Shown piece after piece: positions 1-10,499 of a DNA stretch of 64,000 bases (positions are counted from its first letter, which is position 1; the number at the start of each line of letters is the position of its first letter). The position numbers and the translations under genes are program-made. The stretch is from Bathynomus jamesi (lineage: Eukaryota; Arthropoda; Malacostraca; Isopoda; Cirolanidae): NCBI GenBank assembly GCA_023014485.1, contig JAJOZX010001569.1:573001-637000 (forward strand), given 5' to 3'. The notes beneath the pieces are model-generated. The model was not told the DNA's origin, made no database searches, and was given only the letters and a program-made list of their open reading frames with translations.

Positions 1-597
1 ACACTGGTTTTTCAATTGAATGTTTATTCTTTAGATGGCGAATCAGCCCACTTGTTGATAAACCTTTGCACATTATTTTAGTTTTGCATGTATTACACTT
101 CGCCGAATCACGGTTTATTTTCTCAAAATATTGCCAAACAAAAGACTCTCATAATGGGGTAGTTGTATACAGATTAACTGTAAATATGGTGTGAGACTGC
201 GAATCTAATGCTGGAAACTCACTATACTTAGGATAAGCGGATACAACACCGCAGTGCACACTTGATAAAGGCACGATGAACACTGAGTCACTGACTAGTG
301 AGCCAGTCTACCACAGCCCACAAGCCACAGCACCACTGCAGTGAGTCAGTGACTGGTTGCATCGAGTGACTCGAGTCGTCGACTCACTGGAGTCACTGCG
401 CATTGTAAAAAGTTTTACGTGATGATTTTAAACTGAATGTAAAATTGTAAATAAAAATATGAAATAATAATAACTGAAATAAATGAATATTATTAAAAAT
501 AACCAATCCCAGGATTTCCCGGGATTCAATTTTTTGTCCTGGGAAATAAAACTCCAAATTTTGGCAGGGTTTCCCGGGAACCCGGGACAGAAACCCT
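1..597. repeat. Unassigned AT-rich repeat and end of a hAT-like MITE
   Basis: I see no coding capacity here. Positions about 275-405 are rich in GTCACTGA/TCAGTGAC-type words with short palindromes, the kind of subterminal repeat seen in non-autonomous hAT elements. Positions about 507-597 carry CCCGGG-rich sequence ending in GAAACCCTAG, which resembles the right end of an element beginning CTAGGGTTTC. The matching left end is not in the window, so the family is uncertain. Confidence 0.35.
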
Positions 598-929
598 AGT
601 AATAGCCTTGTGGACTTGGATAATTATAGTCATTTAAAAAATAAGCTAAATAGTTTGATTAGAAAGGGCAAAAGGTAGCTATATAATGAAATAAATCTAG
701 CTAGAAATAGTAATAAAGATACAAAGAAATTATTTTTTCTTTCATAATAATAATAAAAAGTATGATAGGATTGGCCCAATAAAATACATGACAAGATATT
801 TGAAGATGATTAGGATATTGTTTGCATTTTTATTGATTATTTTCTGTTTTTACTGAAAAAAATTGAATAACTGATTTTAATTCTTCAGATTCTGTAAATT
901 CAAGCATCCTTGATAATATTCATATAAGG

Positions 930-1024
930 AAGAATATCAGGCAAGTCATTCACACAATGAAGTAAAATAAATCTGCTGGACCTGATAATATATATGCTAG
1001 GATTATCAGAGAAGGGGAGGATAG
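930..1024 (+). pseudogene. LINE reverse transcriptase, fragment 1 (KSAGPD region)
   Basis: The plus strand reads KSAGPDNIYARIIREG, the conserved K-a-x-GPD block that opens the RT domain of CR1/L2/jockey-type elements. The frame runs into the hAT insertion at 1033 and resumes at 9815 with SEALTILYARSINYAEVP. Sequence upstream to about 598 is weakly LINE-like (a region with KKLFF) and carries stops. No start codon or ORF1 is visible for this copy. Confidence 0.7.
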
Positions 1025-1075
1025 CTTATCTGTAGGGGTGCACCGATATACAAATTTGGCCAATGCCAATACGTA

Positions 1076-1647
1076 CGGGCTATTCAAAATGATTCATCCG
1101 ATTTCAACTGAGAATACTTCCGTACCTATCAACTGTGCATCAACTGGGCATACACCACATGAAAGAGAGAATCTCCGAGTTTTACAAGATCACCGCGAGA
1201 GGGCTCCAAAGTCATGCCATGGCCTAGCCTAGCAACAAACAGTCAGTGTGAAAATGGCATCTGCACAGCAGAAGGTGTTTTGTGTGTTGCAGTTTTCGGG
1301 CCCCCTAGGTTGCCGAATCTTACACCGTGCGACTTCTTCCTTTGGGGGTACGTTAAGGATACTGTGTACGTGCCACCATTGCCCACATCTTTGGATGAGC
1401 TCCGAACTCGCATTGTTACTGCCATAGAGTCAGTGACAACGGACATGCTGGAGCGAGTATGGGAGGAATTCGACTATCGTGTTGACATTGCTCGTGTAAC
1501 TAGGGGAAGTCACATAGAGCATTTATGAGGTGAGAGACAAAATTTGAACAGTTTTTCTTTTGGTTGATGTATCACAAATCACACTGTATTTGTAACATTA
1601 AAAAATATTCTCATTTGAAATCAGGTGAATCATTTTGAATAGCCCTG
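1076..1647 (+). mobile_element. Mariner deletion derivative at TA
   Basis: The ends are GGGCTATTCAAAATGATTCA on the left and its inverse on the right, flanked by TA (1074-1075 and 1648-1649). It sits within the left end of the hAT. Only the C-terminal part of a transposase remains inside, so it is an internally deleted, non-autonomous copy. Confidence 0.88.
1297..1528 (+). pseudogene. Mariner-type transposase, C-terminal remnant
   Basis: The frame contains LPNLTPCDFFLWGYVKDTVY, matching the S-PDL-x-P-x-DFFLWG block of IS630/mariner transposases. The D of PCDFF is the third catalytic acidic residue. It ends in the C-terminal segment ARVTRGSHIEHL and a stop at 1528. The HTH region and the first two catalytic residues are missing. 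A relative with the same C-terminal style (TTRGAHVEAY) lies at 36580-37480, so the two may belong to one mariner lineage. Confidence 0.8.
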
Positions 1648-2216
1648 TATATCGGTATTGGGCAGAAGCCAATTCAGATATATTGGCTGATATACCGATA
1701 TATCTTTACCTAACCTAATTTAACAAAACTAGAAAAATAGTTTTTATTAAATTAATTTCGATTCATATTTTTATTTATCACTAAATGTGCACTCTGGCAA
1801 TTTAGAGTTTTTACTTCAGACTTCCTAAGAGTGATATTATCCAATTAATATAATTATAATAATATAATAAAAAATTAAAAATTAACTATATAAACTTAAA
1901 TTCTAACTTTAGATTTACTACAGCATGAGTCAAAAGTCTCCATACATAGGCAAAATGGTCATGATAAATAAATGATTATTTATTTTTCACTGGATTGGCC
2001 ACCGTGGTCCCGTGGAGTGGCTTCCAAGGTCCCCAGACCCATGACTCCAGATTTGAAAAAATTTACTGGAGCATAGCTCTGAATTTACTTTTTTTCCCCT
2101 TACACCACTAGATAGGTTAATGATAGTAAACTCTTGAATTGACGACATACCAATTACAAATTGTTTTAGCTAAACATAATAATACAATAATGTACAGTTT
2201 ATAACTCACCTTAAGT

Positions 2217-4726
2217 TTATTTATTCATTGCAGCAGCAACAGTGGACGATGTTAGACCTTGCATGTAGGCATTTGTTGTGAATTTACCGCCATGTATGCT
2301 TGGCCACTGATCAATGGCTTTCTGTGTGATCATTACAGCAGACTAGTGCCTGGAGCTGGACCCTCCTTCACAATTCTGCACAGCTTAGTCAAATGAGATG
2401 GCTTAATGGATCCTTTGTGTTCAACAATGTAACCAAGAATGGAGAATGTCCCTTCAGCTGGTGCTTCACTCCAGGCAGTTGATCCATCTTTATCAAAATG
2501 CTTTAATATCTCTGTGATTCCTTTCCACAGCTGTTCTATATATTCTGTCAGCCAATTTATCACTGAGTCTTTTGTAAAACTACTTTCAGATCTGGTTCTG
2601 GATGGTCTAGCAACTTCAGCAACCTGGTAGTAATCAGAACGTTTCTTGATGTATTTGTAAACTTCATTTAGGATGTAATCCTCAGCTGTTAGTTCCTTTT
2701 GCTGCCCTGTGGTATCGTGCTTAAATTCAGAAACTACTACATTTGCATTTCCTCCATTAGCTAATTTGGAAATTGTTTCCATCACTCTTAACATAACAGT
2801 TTTCCCTCCTTCTTTATAAAATATATTTTCTACAAATTCTGCACTAACTGTGGTTTTTTGAGCTACTTGCAACATAATCTTTGTTACATAGGAAATCAAT
2901 ACATAGAACTTGGCACTAATTTCTTTCTCTTGTGGATGATCAAAAAAACCACAATTTTCCACATCTGTCAAATTGATCAAATTCGTAATTAACCATGCGA
3001 GTATCAGATTTGAGTTTTGGTCTCTTAAAACCAATGATATTGTCAAGAACCATATTGTTATAGTCAAGGCCTGATCTCAGATTTGAAGAGTGATTCTGCA
3101 TAAAGTCTAAAAGCTCACTTAGTTTACAAATTTTCTTCAATGCATCAACGTGGGCTCTGTTCACAAGATGCATTAAGTCCCATCGAAATTTGAAATTTTC
3201 TCCAAACAACTTTTTCATTTCGTTTTTAAATGGCTCGTTGTCCTTACAAAAAGCCCCATCTCCAACCATTCCAGATACCTTGGATTTAATTGCTTCTTCA
3301 GATAGTTTCAAGTGATTAGGAGACTTCAACACATCAAAAATTTCATTGGCCAAATAAACTCCTGATTTGCTGCGTACTAAATTTATCCCAGCAAGTTTTA
3401 CAGTCTTATCTTCTTCACTCATAACTAATACAACTAGCATGCTTAATCCCAAAATTGTTCCAATGTCAGCTGTTATTGTTACTGAAGTTTGTTCTAAGAA
3501 CCACTTTACAGTTTGTTCTTTAAGTTGATTATCTAATAGCTCACAAATTGTCTCACACGCATGTGTGCTATGATTCAAATTTCCAACCTCACAACCTGAC
3601 CTATGTAATACAGCTAGAAGTACTGGATATAGAGCCCATGCAGTGTTTGTTTTCATTATGTAGTATAAGATGTTGCCACATAAGTCTTCTATGCGTTTAG
3701 TAGTGTTCTGAGAAGATGTTTTCATCACTTCATAAACAGCAGCTCTTTGATGATGCTGAAGTTTAATTAAATGTCTCTTCAGGTGGGTTTTCAGATTTCT
3801 AAACCATCTCTCTTGATTTTCTCCTTGTTTGCATACATAGGTTAAATCTTTAACATTGAAGTAACCTTTTATGTTAGAATGTTTGTCTGAAGCACATGCT
3901 TTGGGGTCTGTGCAAGCTATGCAATATAATGTAAACATTTTATCATCAGAAGCATCATCAATATCTTCTTGATTATCATCATCTTCATCCTCAACAGCTA
4001 TTAGTGTCACTATTTGCAATGTTTTCCATTATATCACTTGGTACTGAAAATGAATCATCAGCATGCCCTAGATCCTTCTTTTCCATCAATTTGAATGTAG
4101 ATTTGATCAAATCATTGTTCAGGATTTCTTGTATTGATTTACACTTGCTTAAATGGGCTATGGAAATGTCAAATTTGTTGCTTTTTGCTTTATTAGATTT
4201 GGATGCAACACTTGAACTTGAAGGCATATTTTGACTCTTCTCTTTATTAACCACAACAGCTTGGTGAGTTTCTTTTGTTAGGCGCAAAATTGCATTCAAT
4301 GTCTTGTGGATTTGGGAATTTTCAAATTCCTCTAAAGCAGTTTTGTTAGTCTGATGCGCAGATTCCTCACTTACCTTTTGTTTCTTAGGTGGAGGAGAAG
4401 CACTTTCTTCAGTCTGTGAAACATCTAGTGAAAAAGTTTCATTTTCTAGATTAGCAGTTGATGAAGTTGGTTCATTTTTCTGAGGTCTAGCACTAGCACA
4501 TTTTGTGAACAAACTAAATGACTGCTTTGCCGTATCTCTTTACTGCAATATCTAAGCTGTGGGCCCAAACTCTGGGACCTCTTGTATTGTAACAAATATT
4601 TTTTTTGGAATTAAAATGTTCCTCCTAGTTTTGCTTCTTTGAATATTTGTTCTTGCATTGACCACAAAAGTAACCCCTTTTAACACCCTCACTTTTCTCT
4701 CCAACTTCATCAATATTAGGATCCAT
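2217..4726 (-). pseudogene. CATG-element transposase-like gene, copy A (broken)
   Basis: By comparison with copies B and C the gene starts at the ATG at 4726 (MDPNID) and ends AAAMNK-stop at 2217. Its order is: an N-terminal C2H2-type finger (CGQCKNKYSKKQNWEEH), a Ser/Pro-rich linker with PPPKKQK, an acidic patch, a second Cys/His region (CIACTDPKAC), then a large C-terminal domain. That domain has ITADIGT, VGDGAFCKDNEPF, FRWDLMHLVNRAH and WSEAPAEGTFSIL, which I read as a possible RNase-H-like DDE/D core. Copy A is damaged by an approximately 17-bp deletion near 4004, a deletion near 4545 that removes the start of the ORF from frame, a 2-bp deletion near 2970, and a change near 2341. Confidence 0.82.
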
Positions 4727-4754
4727 TATTGATTATTGACTACCTGAAAAAATA

Positions 4755-4905
4755 CAAAATAAGTAAAAGTTAGTAAATATAGTATGGTAAAAGTGAGTAA
4801 AAGTAAGTAAATATAGTACAATGAAAGTAAGTAAAAGTAAGTGCTTTAAACTTAGTAAAAGTAGGTAAGTTAAAGTAAGTAAAAGTAAGTTTAAACTTAA
4901 CTAAA
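4755..4905. repeat. AGTAAGTAAA-type minisatellite, 5' part of copy A
   Basis: Degenerate repeats of AGTAAGTAAA and AGTAAAAGT lie just upstream of the copy A gene start. The same block occurs at 52283-52430 (copy B) and 60510-60650 (copy C) with different unit numbers, so it is a length-variable leader of this element. Confidence 0.8.
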
Positions 4906-5285
4906 CTTTCAATTCTAGAGTCATGGTGGATTACTTAAAACCGCACAAGTAATTATCTGGCCAATTTATCAAACCTGGCTGAGATCAATGGAACATAGTC
5001 CAATCCTGATAATTTTATATTAAAAAAATACGTTTTAATAAAATTTTAATTATCATAACATTGAAGCTTAACAAAAAATAAAAATAATTGTTAAATATGG
5101 AATTACCAACTAAACTTAAAATAACTAAATTTGTAATTTAAAAAAATTGGTTTGTACAAGAACGTATACGCAAAAAAATTGCATAATGTCTAGCGGATGA
5201 ACAAAACCCAAACCCAAATTTTCTTTTTCTCATGGTCTAATTTACTGGAGCAATGCTCCCAAGATCCCAGGAATCTGGAGTCATG

Positions 5286-5470
5286 CCCAGACCTCACCCC
5301 TCTTGATTTTTAATTGTGGGGGCACTTGAAGGCCATGATGTACCAGGTGAAAATACAAAACACGGACAACCTAAAGGAACGCATTCATGATGCATTTGCC
5401 ATGACTGGGAGGAATGCATCCGTATGTGCATTCAGTGTAATGGTGGCTACATAGAGCATATTTTGTGACT
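5286..5470 (+). pseudogene. Mariner-type transposase remnant split by CATG copy A
   Basis: Across the copy A insertion (upstream part 1988-2039) the plus strand reads EWLPRSPDLTPLDF, then LWGHLKAMMYQV and ERIHDAFAM. This is the third-Asp region and C-terminus of a mariner/IS630 transposase. There is a small frame problem at the LDF-LWG step. The CATG insertion fell between PRSP and DLTP and duplicated CCCAGACC. Everything N-terminal to this is missing. Confidence 0.75.
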
Positions 5471-6641
5471 TACAAGTGATTGCATAATAAAGTGACCATT
5501 TTGCCTATGTATGGAGACTTTTGACTCACCCTTTATATAAACATTACTATATTAAGGAATGCATGATACATTTTAAATAAGTGCAATAGGTATTAAGTAC
5601 TTTTTTTTAAAAATTTTCAGACTGATAAATAAACAAATAAATATTCATAGGATAAAATGATAAATGATAAGATAATTTTAAATGATTTGCCATTATAAAT
5701 AGCATTCATAAATTTTAATTTTTGTCTTTTGAAGTTTTGAATATTTTGATAATGTCAAAATCAATGTCCAGTCCTTTTTGGGCTTATTTTGAAGTTCTAG
5801 TTGATTCTAGCAAAGCAAAGTGCCAGGTGTGTGGTACTTCTGTATCAAGAGGAAGTAACATTCCAAAAAATATGATATCAAATCTAAAGAATCATTTGAA
5901 AATTAAACATCCAGCAATTTTACGTAAAGTAGAAAATCTTGCTGAGGGTGACAGATCAGATAAAATAGATACTCCATTCATAAGTCTATTTGGTAGAAAG
6001 GTGGAAGAACAAATCCAGTGCAGTAGCAGTTCTAAATCTGAAATTGCACCCAATATTGAAACAATTCGAATAAAGTCATCCGCAAGTAGTGAGGAAACCT
6101 CAGAGGTTGGCACATGTGTTAAACAACAAACATTGAAAGAGGTTCTGGAAAAGAAGCTTGAATGGAAAATAAATGATCCTAGGGGCTGTGAAATTGCTCT
6201 ACCTCATTGACGAAATGATAGCTACTGATCTCCAGCCATATTCAGTGGTAGAAGATTTGGGTTTCCAGAGAATCCTAAACCATTTGGAACCAAGATATAA
6301 CATTCCTTCCAGGCAGTACTTTTCTGAAAACATTGTTCCCATGATTTATGATAGAGTAAAAATCAAGCTCAAAGGCCAACTACATGTTACACAATACAGT
6401 GGAACTTCAATATACAAACTTAATCCATTCCTGAGGGTTGTTCTGATATTGAATTGTTCGTATATTGAATCAATTTTTCCCATAAGAAATAATGTAAATT
6501 GGATTAATCCATTCCAGACCCCCAAAAGTTACCCCTTACAAAACATTTTAAGTCAAAATATTGGTTAATTAAACCTGTAAAATAAGACTTACATGCATAA
6601 AATCATACATGAAACCTGTAACAACAATAAATAATGCAATA

Positions 6642-7521
6642 TTATACAAATAAATGAAAATTTAACCTGAACTTTACCTTTGCTGAGGAGTGATGATGGC
6701 CTAAGTGGAAGCTGGAGAGGAAGGTGGGGTGGAGGAGGCCTGTCTCATCACAATTAAAAACTTGTTGAGGGATAAATCCCTCAGTGTTTACATAGTTTTT
6801 GAATTGAACAAATTTTTTAGCCTTTTCTTGGTTAGAACTGGCAGCATCCCCATGCCTTACTACATTATGAATCCCAGTTCTCTTTTTAAATCTATCAAAC
6901 CAGCCCCTACTTGCCTTAAAATCATCACTGGTTCCAGGTGTGTCTCGCTTAAGGTCACTGTGTAACTGCTTTGCTTTTTCGCAGATTATTGTTTCTGAAA
7001 CACTATCACCAGCCAATTGTTTTTCATAAATCCACACTAACAAAAGTTTTTCCATGTCTTCAATTGTCTGTGACCTTTTTGCAAAGCTGGGCACTTGCGG
7101 GTTTTTTTGCGGTACTGCGGTACTACCGCACTACCAAACCGGTACCGCATAACGCAGTACCGCAAAGGATCGCTGAAAGTACAGCAGTACCGCTACCGCA
7201 TTTTTTGCGGTACTGCGTTATGCGGTACCGGTTTGGTAGTGCGGTAGTACCGCAGTACCGCAAAAAAAAACGCAAGTGCCCAGCTTTGCCTTTTTGTAGC
7301 AAGAATTTTAACTCCTCTCGCCACATCAGCCCCTTTGATTGCGTCTTTATTTTTAAGTATGGTACATATGGTAGATTTGCCATGCCATATTCAGTGGTGA
7401 GGTCCGAAACACGTGTTCCGCTTTCCCACTTTGAAATAAGTTCTTTTTTTAATTCAATTGTGGTTCTCAAAGCTTTCCTTTTAGGTTTTTTTTCTTCACT
7501 ACACTTCTTTGGGGCCATGGT
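6642..7521 (-). pseudogene. Tigger-type transposase, N-terminal half
   Basis: The minus strand starts MAPKKCSEEKKPKRKALRTT at about 7521 and continues into a CENP-B/pogo-like helix-turn-helix (ELKKELISKWESGTRVSDL). After the MITE it continues with QTIEDMEKLLLVWIYEKQL, a Tc5-type HTH segment (GWFDRFKKRTGI) and the start of the DDE_1 domain, QVFNCDETGL, with the first catalytic Asp. The gene is split by the 207-bp MITE at 7082-7288 and stops shortly after CDETGL, so most of the catalytic domain is missing. Confidence 0.87.
7082..7288. mobile_element. Palindromic hAT MITE, TSD CCTTTTTG
   Basis: A 207-bp near-perfect palindrome has ends CAAAGCTGGGCACTTGCG and the inverse, flanked by the exact 8-bp duplication CCTTTTTG (7074-7081, 7289-7296). 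Its interior is built of GCGGTACTGCGGTA-like words on both arms. It is inserted in the Tigger transposase reading frame. Confidence 0.92.
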
Positions 7522-9161
7522 CACTTAATTTTAATAATAATATAAAAATAACACCAAAGAATAATGGTGGATTCACAAGATTCACAAACGTTTCACGGAG
7601 CTAAAAAAAAAAAGCGATGTGCACCAAATGCTGGCTGGAGAGAAACTGACCGGCTTCTTTTGGTTCGGATATGAGGGAATGGTTTGTATACAAGGACAAT
7701 TTTTTCTCGAAAAAGTTGTTCGTATACCAATTTGCTCGAATAGAGATGCGTTCGTATATTGAGGTTCCACTGTACTTAAGTTTAACATCTGATATATGGA
7801 TGGCAACTCATGGCATGTATCCATTTATAAGTTTAACTGCCCACTGGGTTTCTCCTGCATTTCATATGAAAACAGCAGTTCTCAAAGTTTCACATTTCCC
7901 AGGATCACACACTGGTGAAAGAATATGTCAATTTTTCCAAGAATCCTTAACAGAATTTGAAATCAATATTACTAAGGTACATATGTTAGTTACAGATAAT
8001 GCTAGCAATATGAAATTGGTGGCTAGTTCAAGTTTACTGGAGGAATTTCATCTGGGCTGTGCTATCCACACCTTGCAACTATGCATACAGGACAAACTTT
8101 TTAAACAGCAAAGAAGTATCACTGACATTCTGGCTATTGCAAGAAACATTGTGGGATATTTTAACCATTCCAGTGCATCAAGGGAATTATTAAAAGTATT
8201 TCAGAATCAGCTCAAATTACCAACACACTCATTGATCCAGGATGTTCAAACAAAAGAGAGCAGTCATCTTATTTTGTGCATCAAAAAAAGGCAAATGTTT
8301 GGATGATGATCAGTGGGAACTAGCTGAAACATTAGTGATGGTTCTGAAATACTTTGAAGATATCACAAAAGAAATTAGTGAAATAGCAGTAGCTTCTCTG
8401 ATACCTTTTATCAGATTGATGGAAAATTATCTTGATTATGCTGTTCAAAATGTTAGTGGAATTAAAACCATACTTGGTGATTTGAAAACAACATTCAAAC
8501 AAAGATTCAGTGCCTACACAACTAACAAAAAATTGATTCTGGCAACAGTGCTGGATCCTTGATTCAAAATGAAATTCTTAATGAGCAATGTTGAAAAAGA
8601 GGAAGCAAAAAGACTACTCTGGGAGTCTTTTGTTTCACTCTTGAACTTGAATCAAAATGAATGCACTGGCCAAGAACGAGACTTGAGAGAGGAGTCAGAA
8701 AATGAAAGTAGTGGGACAGAGGGGGAGGGCAGTTGAAGCTCATCAACTTCTTCACCAAAGGCTAAAATCAAAGATATTTGGGCATTCTTTGACAAGAGTC
8801 AGAAACATGAAAAGCTCGTTCAAGAACAAGAAGCATCAGCAATGGAATCAGATTCTGTTAAACCTGGGTGTTCAAGCTCAAAAAAGAGAAAGCACAAAAA
8901 TATTTCTCTAGTTCAACTGAAACAATAGGAGACATGAAAAAAATGCTTAAATGAAATTGAGACATACCTAAGCCTACCAGATCTTGCTCGTAACATGTGC
9001 CCCTTCGAATGGAAAATTACCAGACCAGAACAGAACAACAACAGGCACATTACCAATGTTAGCCAAATAGTATTTGAGTGCTCCACCATCAGTTTGCAGT
9101 GAAAGACTTTTTAGTACTGGAGGTAATATTTATGAGCCTGCTAGAAATAAGCTCACTCCAG

Positions 9162-9540
9162 AACATGGAGAGCAGTTGATGTTCTGCCATTCAAATCTCA
9201 AATTATATAATTTCACTTATTAGTTTTTATAAATGTATTTCTCAGTTTTTGGTATTTGTTTTTTAATTGAGGGGTAAAGCAAAAGCAGCGTCTTATATAT
9301 ATATATATGTGTGTGTGTGTCTAAATATACTCCTGTTAAGTAAACGGGGGTATAGCTATTTTTATTTTTGAAAAAAGAAGCATTTTTTTTATTTTGAAAT
9401 TAACATGGAGAGCAGTTGATGATCTGCCATTCAAATCTCAAATTATATAATTTCACTTAATAGTTTTTACTTTTTAGAAATGTACTTCTCAGTTTTTGGT
9501 ACTTGTTTTTTAATTGAAGAGTAAAGCAAAAGGAGCCTTT
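9162..9540 (+). repeat. Tandem duplication of the hAT 3' region, with a short TA/TG microsatellite
   Basis: The block starting ACATGGAGAGCAGTTGATG at about 9162 is repeated at about 9403 with small differences (period near 241 bp). The duplicated part is the last codons and 3' flank of the hAT transposase. Between the copies is a short TATATA/GTGTGT run (about 9294-9321). Confidence 0.85.
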
Positions 9541-9814
9541 TTTTTTATTTTGAAATTATCAAATTATGCAATTACATGATGATTTGATAAAAATGATAAT
9601 TTAATTTAATAAAATGAGTTTCAACTTTTTTTTATTTTTCACCCCTTCAGATCTTCAGGCCTTATCAATCATTAAGAATAATAACTAATATACTTACTTC
9701 AATAGTTTCACATTCAGCAAGAATAATATAATATCGGCCAATATACCTCTGACCAATGCTGATACCGAAATATCGGCTGGCCGATGCAGATACCGATATA
9801 TCGGTGCACCCCTA

Positions 9815-10262
9815 CTTATCTGAGGCATTAACTATTTTGTATGCTAGGTCTATTAATTACGCAGAGGTACCAAATGAATGGAAAAAAGCAAACTTAGTAA
9901 CCATTTACAAAAAGGGTAATAAAAGAGGTAGGAAATTATACCTGTTAGTTTAACATCATTGGTAGGTAAGCTACTAGAAAGAATTATAAAGAATAATAAT
10001 AAAGATCATTTGAGAAATCTTAATCTTATTTCAAGTTCACAACATAGATCTAGATCAGGAAGGTCTTGTTTAATCTCTCAAATACTTTTAATCTCTTAAG
10101 TTTGTAACTGAACAGGTAGATAATGGAGTAGATGTTATTTAATTTTAGTAAAGCATTTGACAAAGTTCCAAATGGGAGACTTCTATATAAATTAAAAGAT
10201 CATGGGATATCAGTCAGGGTCAGTTATTAATTGGGTAGAAAAATGGTTAGAAGACAATAAAG
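9815..10262 (+). pseudogene. LINE reverse transcriptase, fragment 2
   Basis: This continues the plus-strand RT after the hAT insertion: SEALTILYARSINYAEVP, NEWKKANLVTIYKKGNK, then with frameshifts VGKLLERIIK, SSQH-RSGRSC, FSKAFDKVPNGRLLYKL and HGISG-VINWVEKWLED. These are the standard RT fingers/palm motifs of CR1/L2-type LINEs. The sequence ends at the TA target of the Tigger-like element at 10265 and resumes at 14580. Several indels and a stop near 9953 make it a relic. Confidence 0.82.
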
Positions 10263-10499
10263 TACAGCCATCCCTCGCTTAAAGAAGGGGTTACGTTCCT
10301 AAAAAGCCTTCGTTATGTGAAAATTCGTTAAGCGTGACCTAATTTTCTATTGTTTTATATGGGAAAAATTGTTTGGTTGCTAGCACACTTTTTTTTGATA
10401 GGCTAATATAAATAGAGTGGGTAAAGTTCATTGAAATTATCTATTTTACATAATATGAATGTGTAATTACCATTCATTTCTATCATTATCGCCTTCCTC

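Larger units (their letters stand above)
2040..5285 (-). mobile_element. CATG-ended DNA transposon, copy A (TSD CCCAGACC)
   Basis: The element starts CATGACTCCAGATT at 2040 and ends AATCTGGAGTCATG at 5285. It is flanked by the exact 8-bp duplication CCCAGACC (2032-2039, 5286-5293). Copies B (49525-53080) and C (57771-61040) have the same ends, the same gene and different 8-bp duplications. A minus-strand gene fills most of it. The 8-bp duplication fits hAT or P-type transposition. I cannot assign the superfamily from the ends alone. Confidence 0.93.
1926..5528. mobile_element. Mariner-like element hosting CATG copy A
   Basis: The inverted ends TGAGTCAAAAGTCTCCATAC at 1926 and its complement ending at 5528 continue inward as ATAGGCAAAATGGTCA. 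Between them only a fragment of a plus-strand mariner transposase remains (about 1988-2039, continuing at 5286-5470), split by the CATG element. I could not fix the TA duplication at the outer ends, so the limits may be off by a few bases. Confidence 0.75.
6397..7772 (-). mobile_element. Tigger/pogo element at TA
   Basis: The ends are CAGTGGAACTTCAATATAC at 6397 and the matching GAGGTTCCACTG ending at 7772, flanked by TA (6395-6396, 7773-7774). It interrupts the hAT transposase between RVKIKLKGQLHV and LTSDIW. It carries the first half of a minus-strand Tigger transposase and an inserted hAT MITE (7082-7288). The C-terminal half of the transposase is absent. Confidence 0.9.
5752..9225 (+). 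pseudogene. hAT transposase (BED finger), broken
   Basis: The N-terminus at 5752 reads SPFWAYFE, then CQVCGTSVSRG and LKNHLKIKHP, a C2H2 BED zinc finger. Next comes an IP-rich linker (YNIPSRQYFSE). The RNase-H core resumes after the Tigger insertion with LTSDIWMATHGMYPFI (first Asp) and LVTDNASNMKL (second Asp), followed by GCAIHTLQLCIQ. Later parts read ATVLDP and RNMCPFEW near the C-terminal dimerisation region (to about 9225). Frame changes near 6173 and 8250, a stop at 8562 and the Tigger at 6397-7772 make it non-functional. It looks like a ZBED-type hAT. Confidence 0.88.
1033..9814 (+). mobile_element. hAT element, TIR TAGGGGTGCACCGATATA, TSD CTTATCTG
   Basis: The left end TAGGGGTGCACCGATATA at 1033 mirrors the right end TATCGGTGCACCCCTA ending at 9814. 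Both are flanked by the exact 8-bp duplication CTTATCTG (1025-1032 and 9815-9822), inside the LINE RT frame. Subterminal ATATCGG-type repeats occur at both ends. A broken BED-finger hAT transposase lies inside at 5752-9225. Later insertions inside it are a mariner derivative (1076-1647), a mariner (about 1926-5528) carrying CATG copy A, and a Tigger (6397-7772). Confidence 0.92.

Noticed and set aside
2040..2060. Assignment of the CATG element to the P superfamily because its ends start with CAT
   Set aside because: Only the first bases agree, and the protein has no THAP finger. The 8-bp duplication is shared with hAT, so I left the superfamily open.
2439..2630. Plus-strand frames repeated in all three CATG copies (also 49923-50114, 58169-58360)
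   Set aside because: They are shadows on the opposite strand of the conserved WSEAPAEG region. Their conservation follows from the minus-strand gene.
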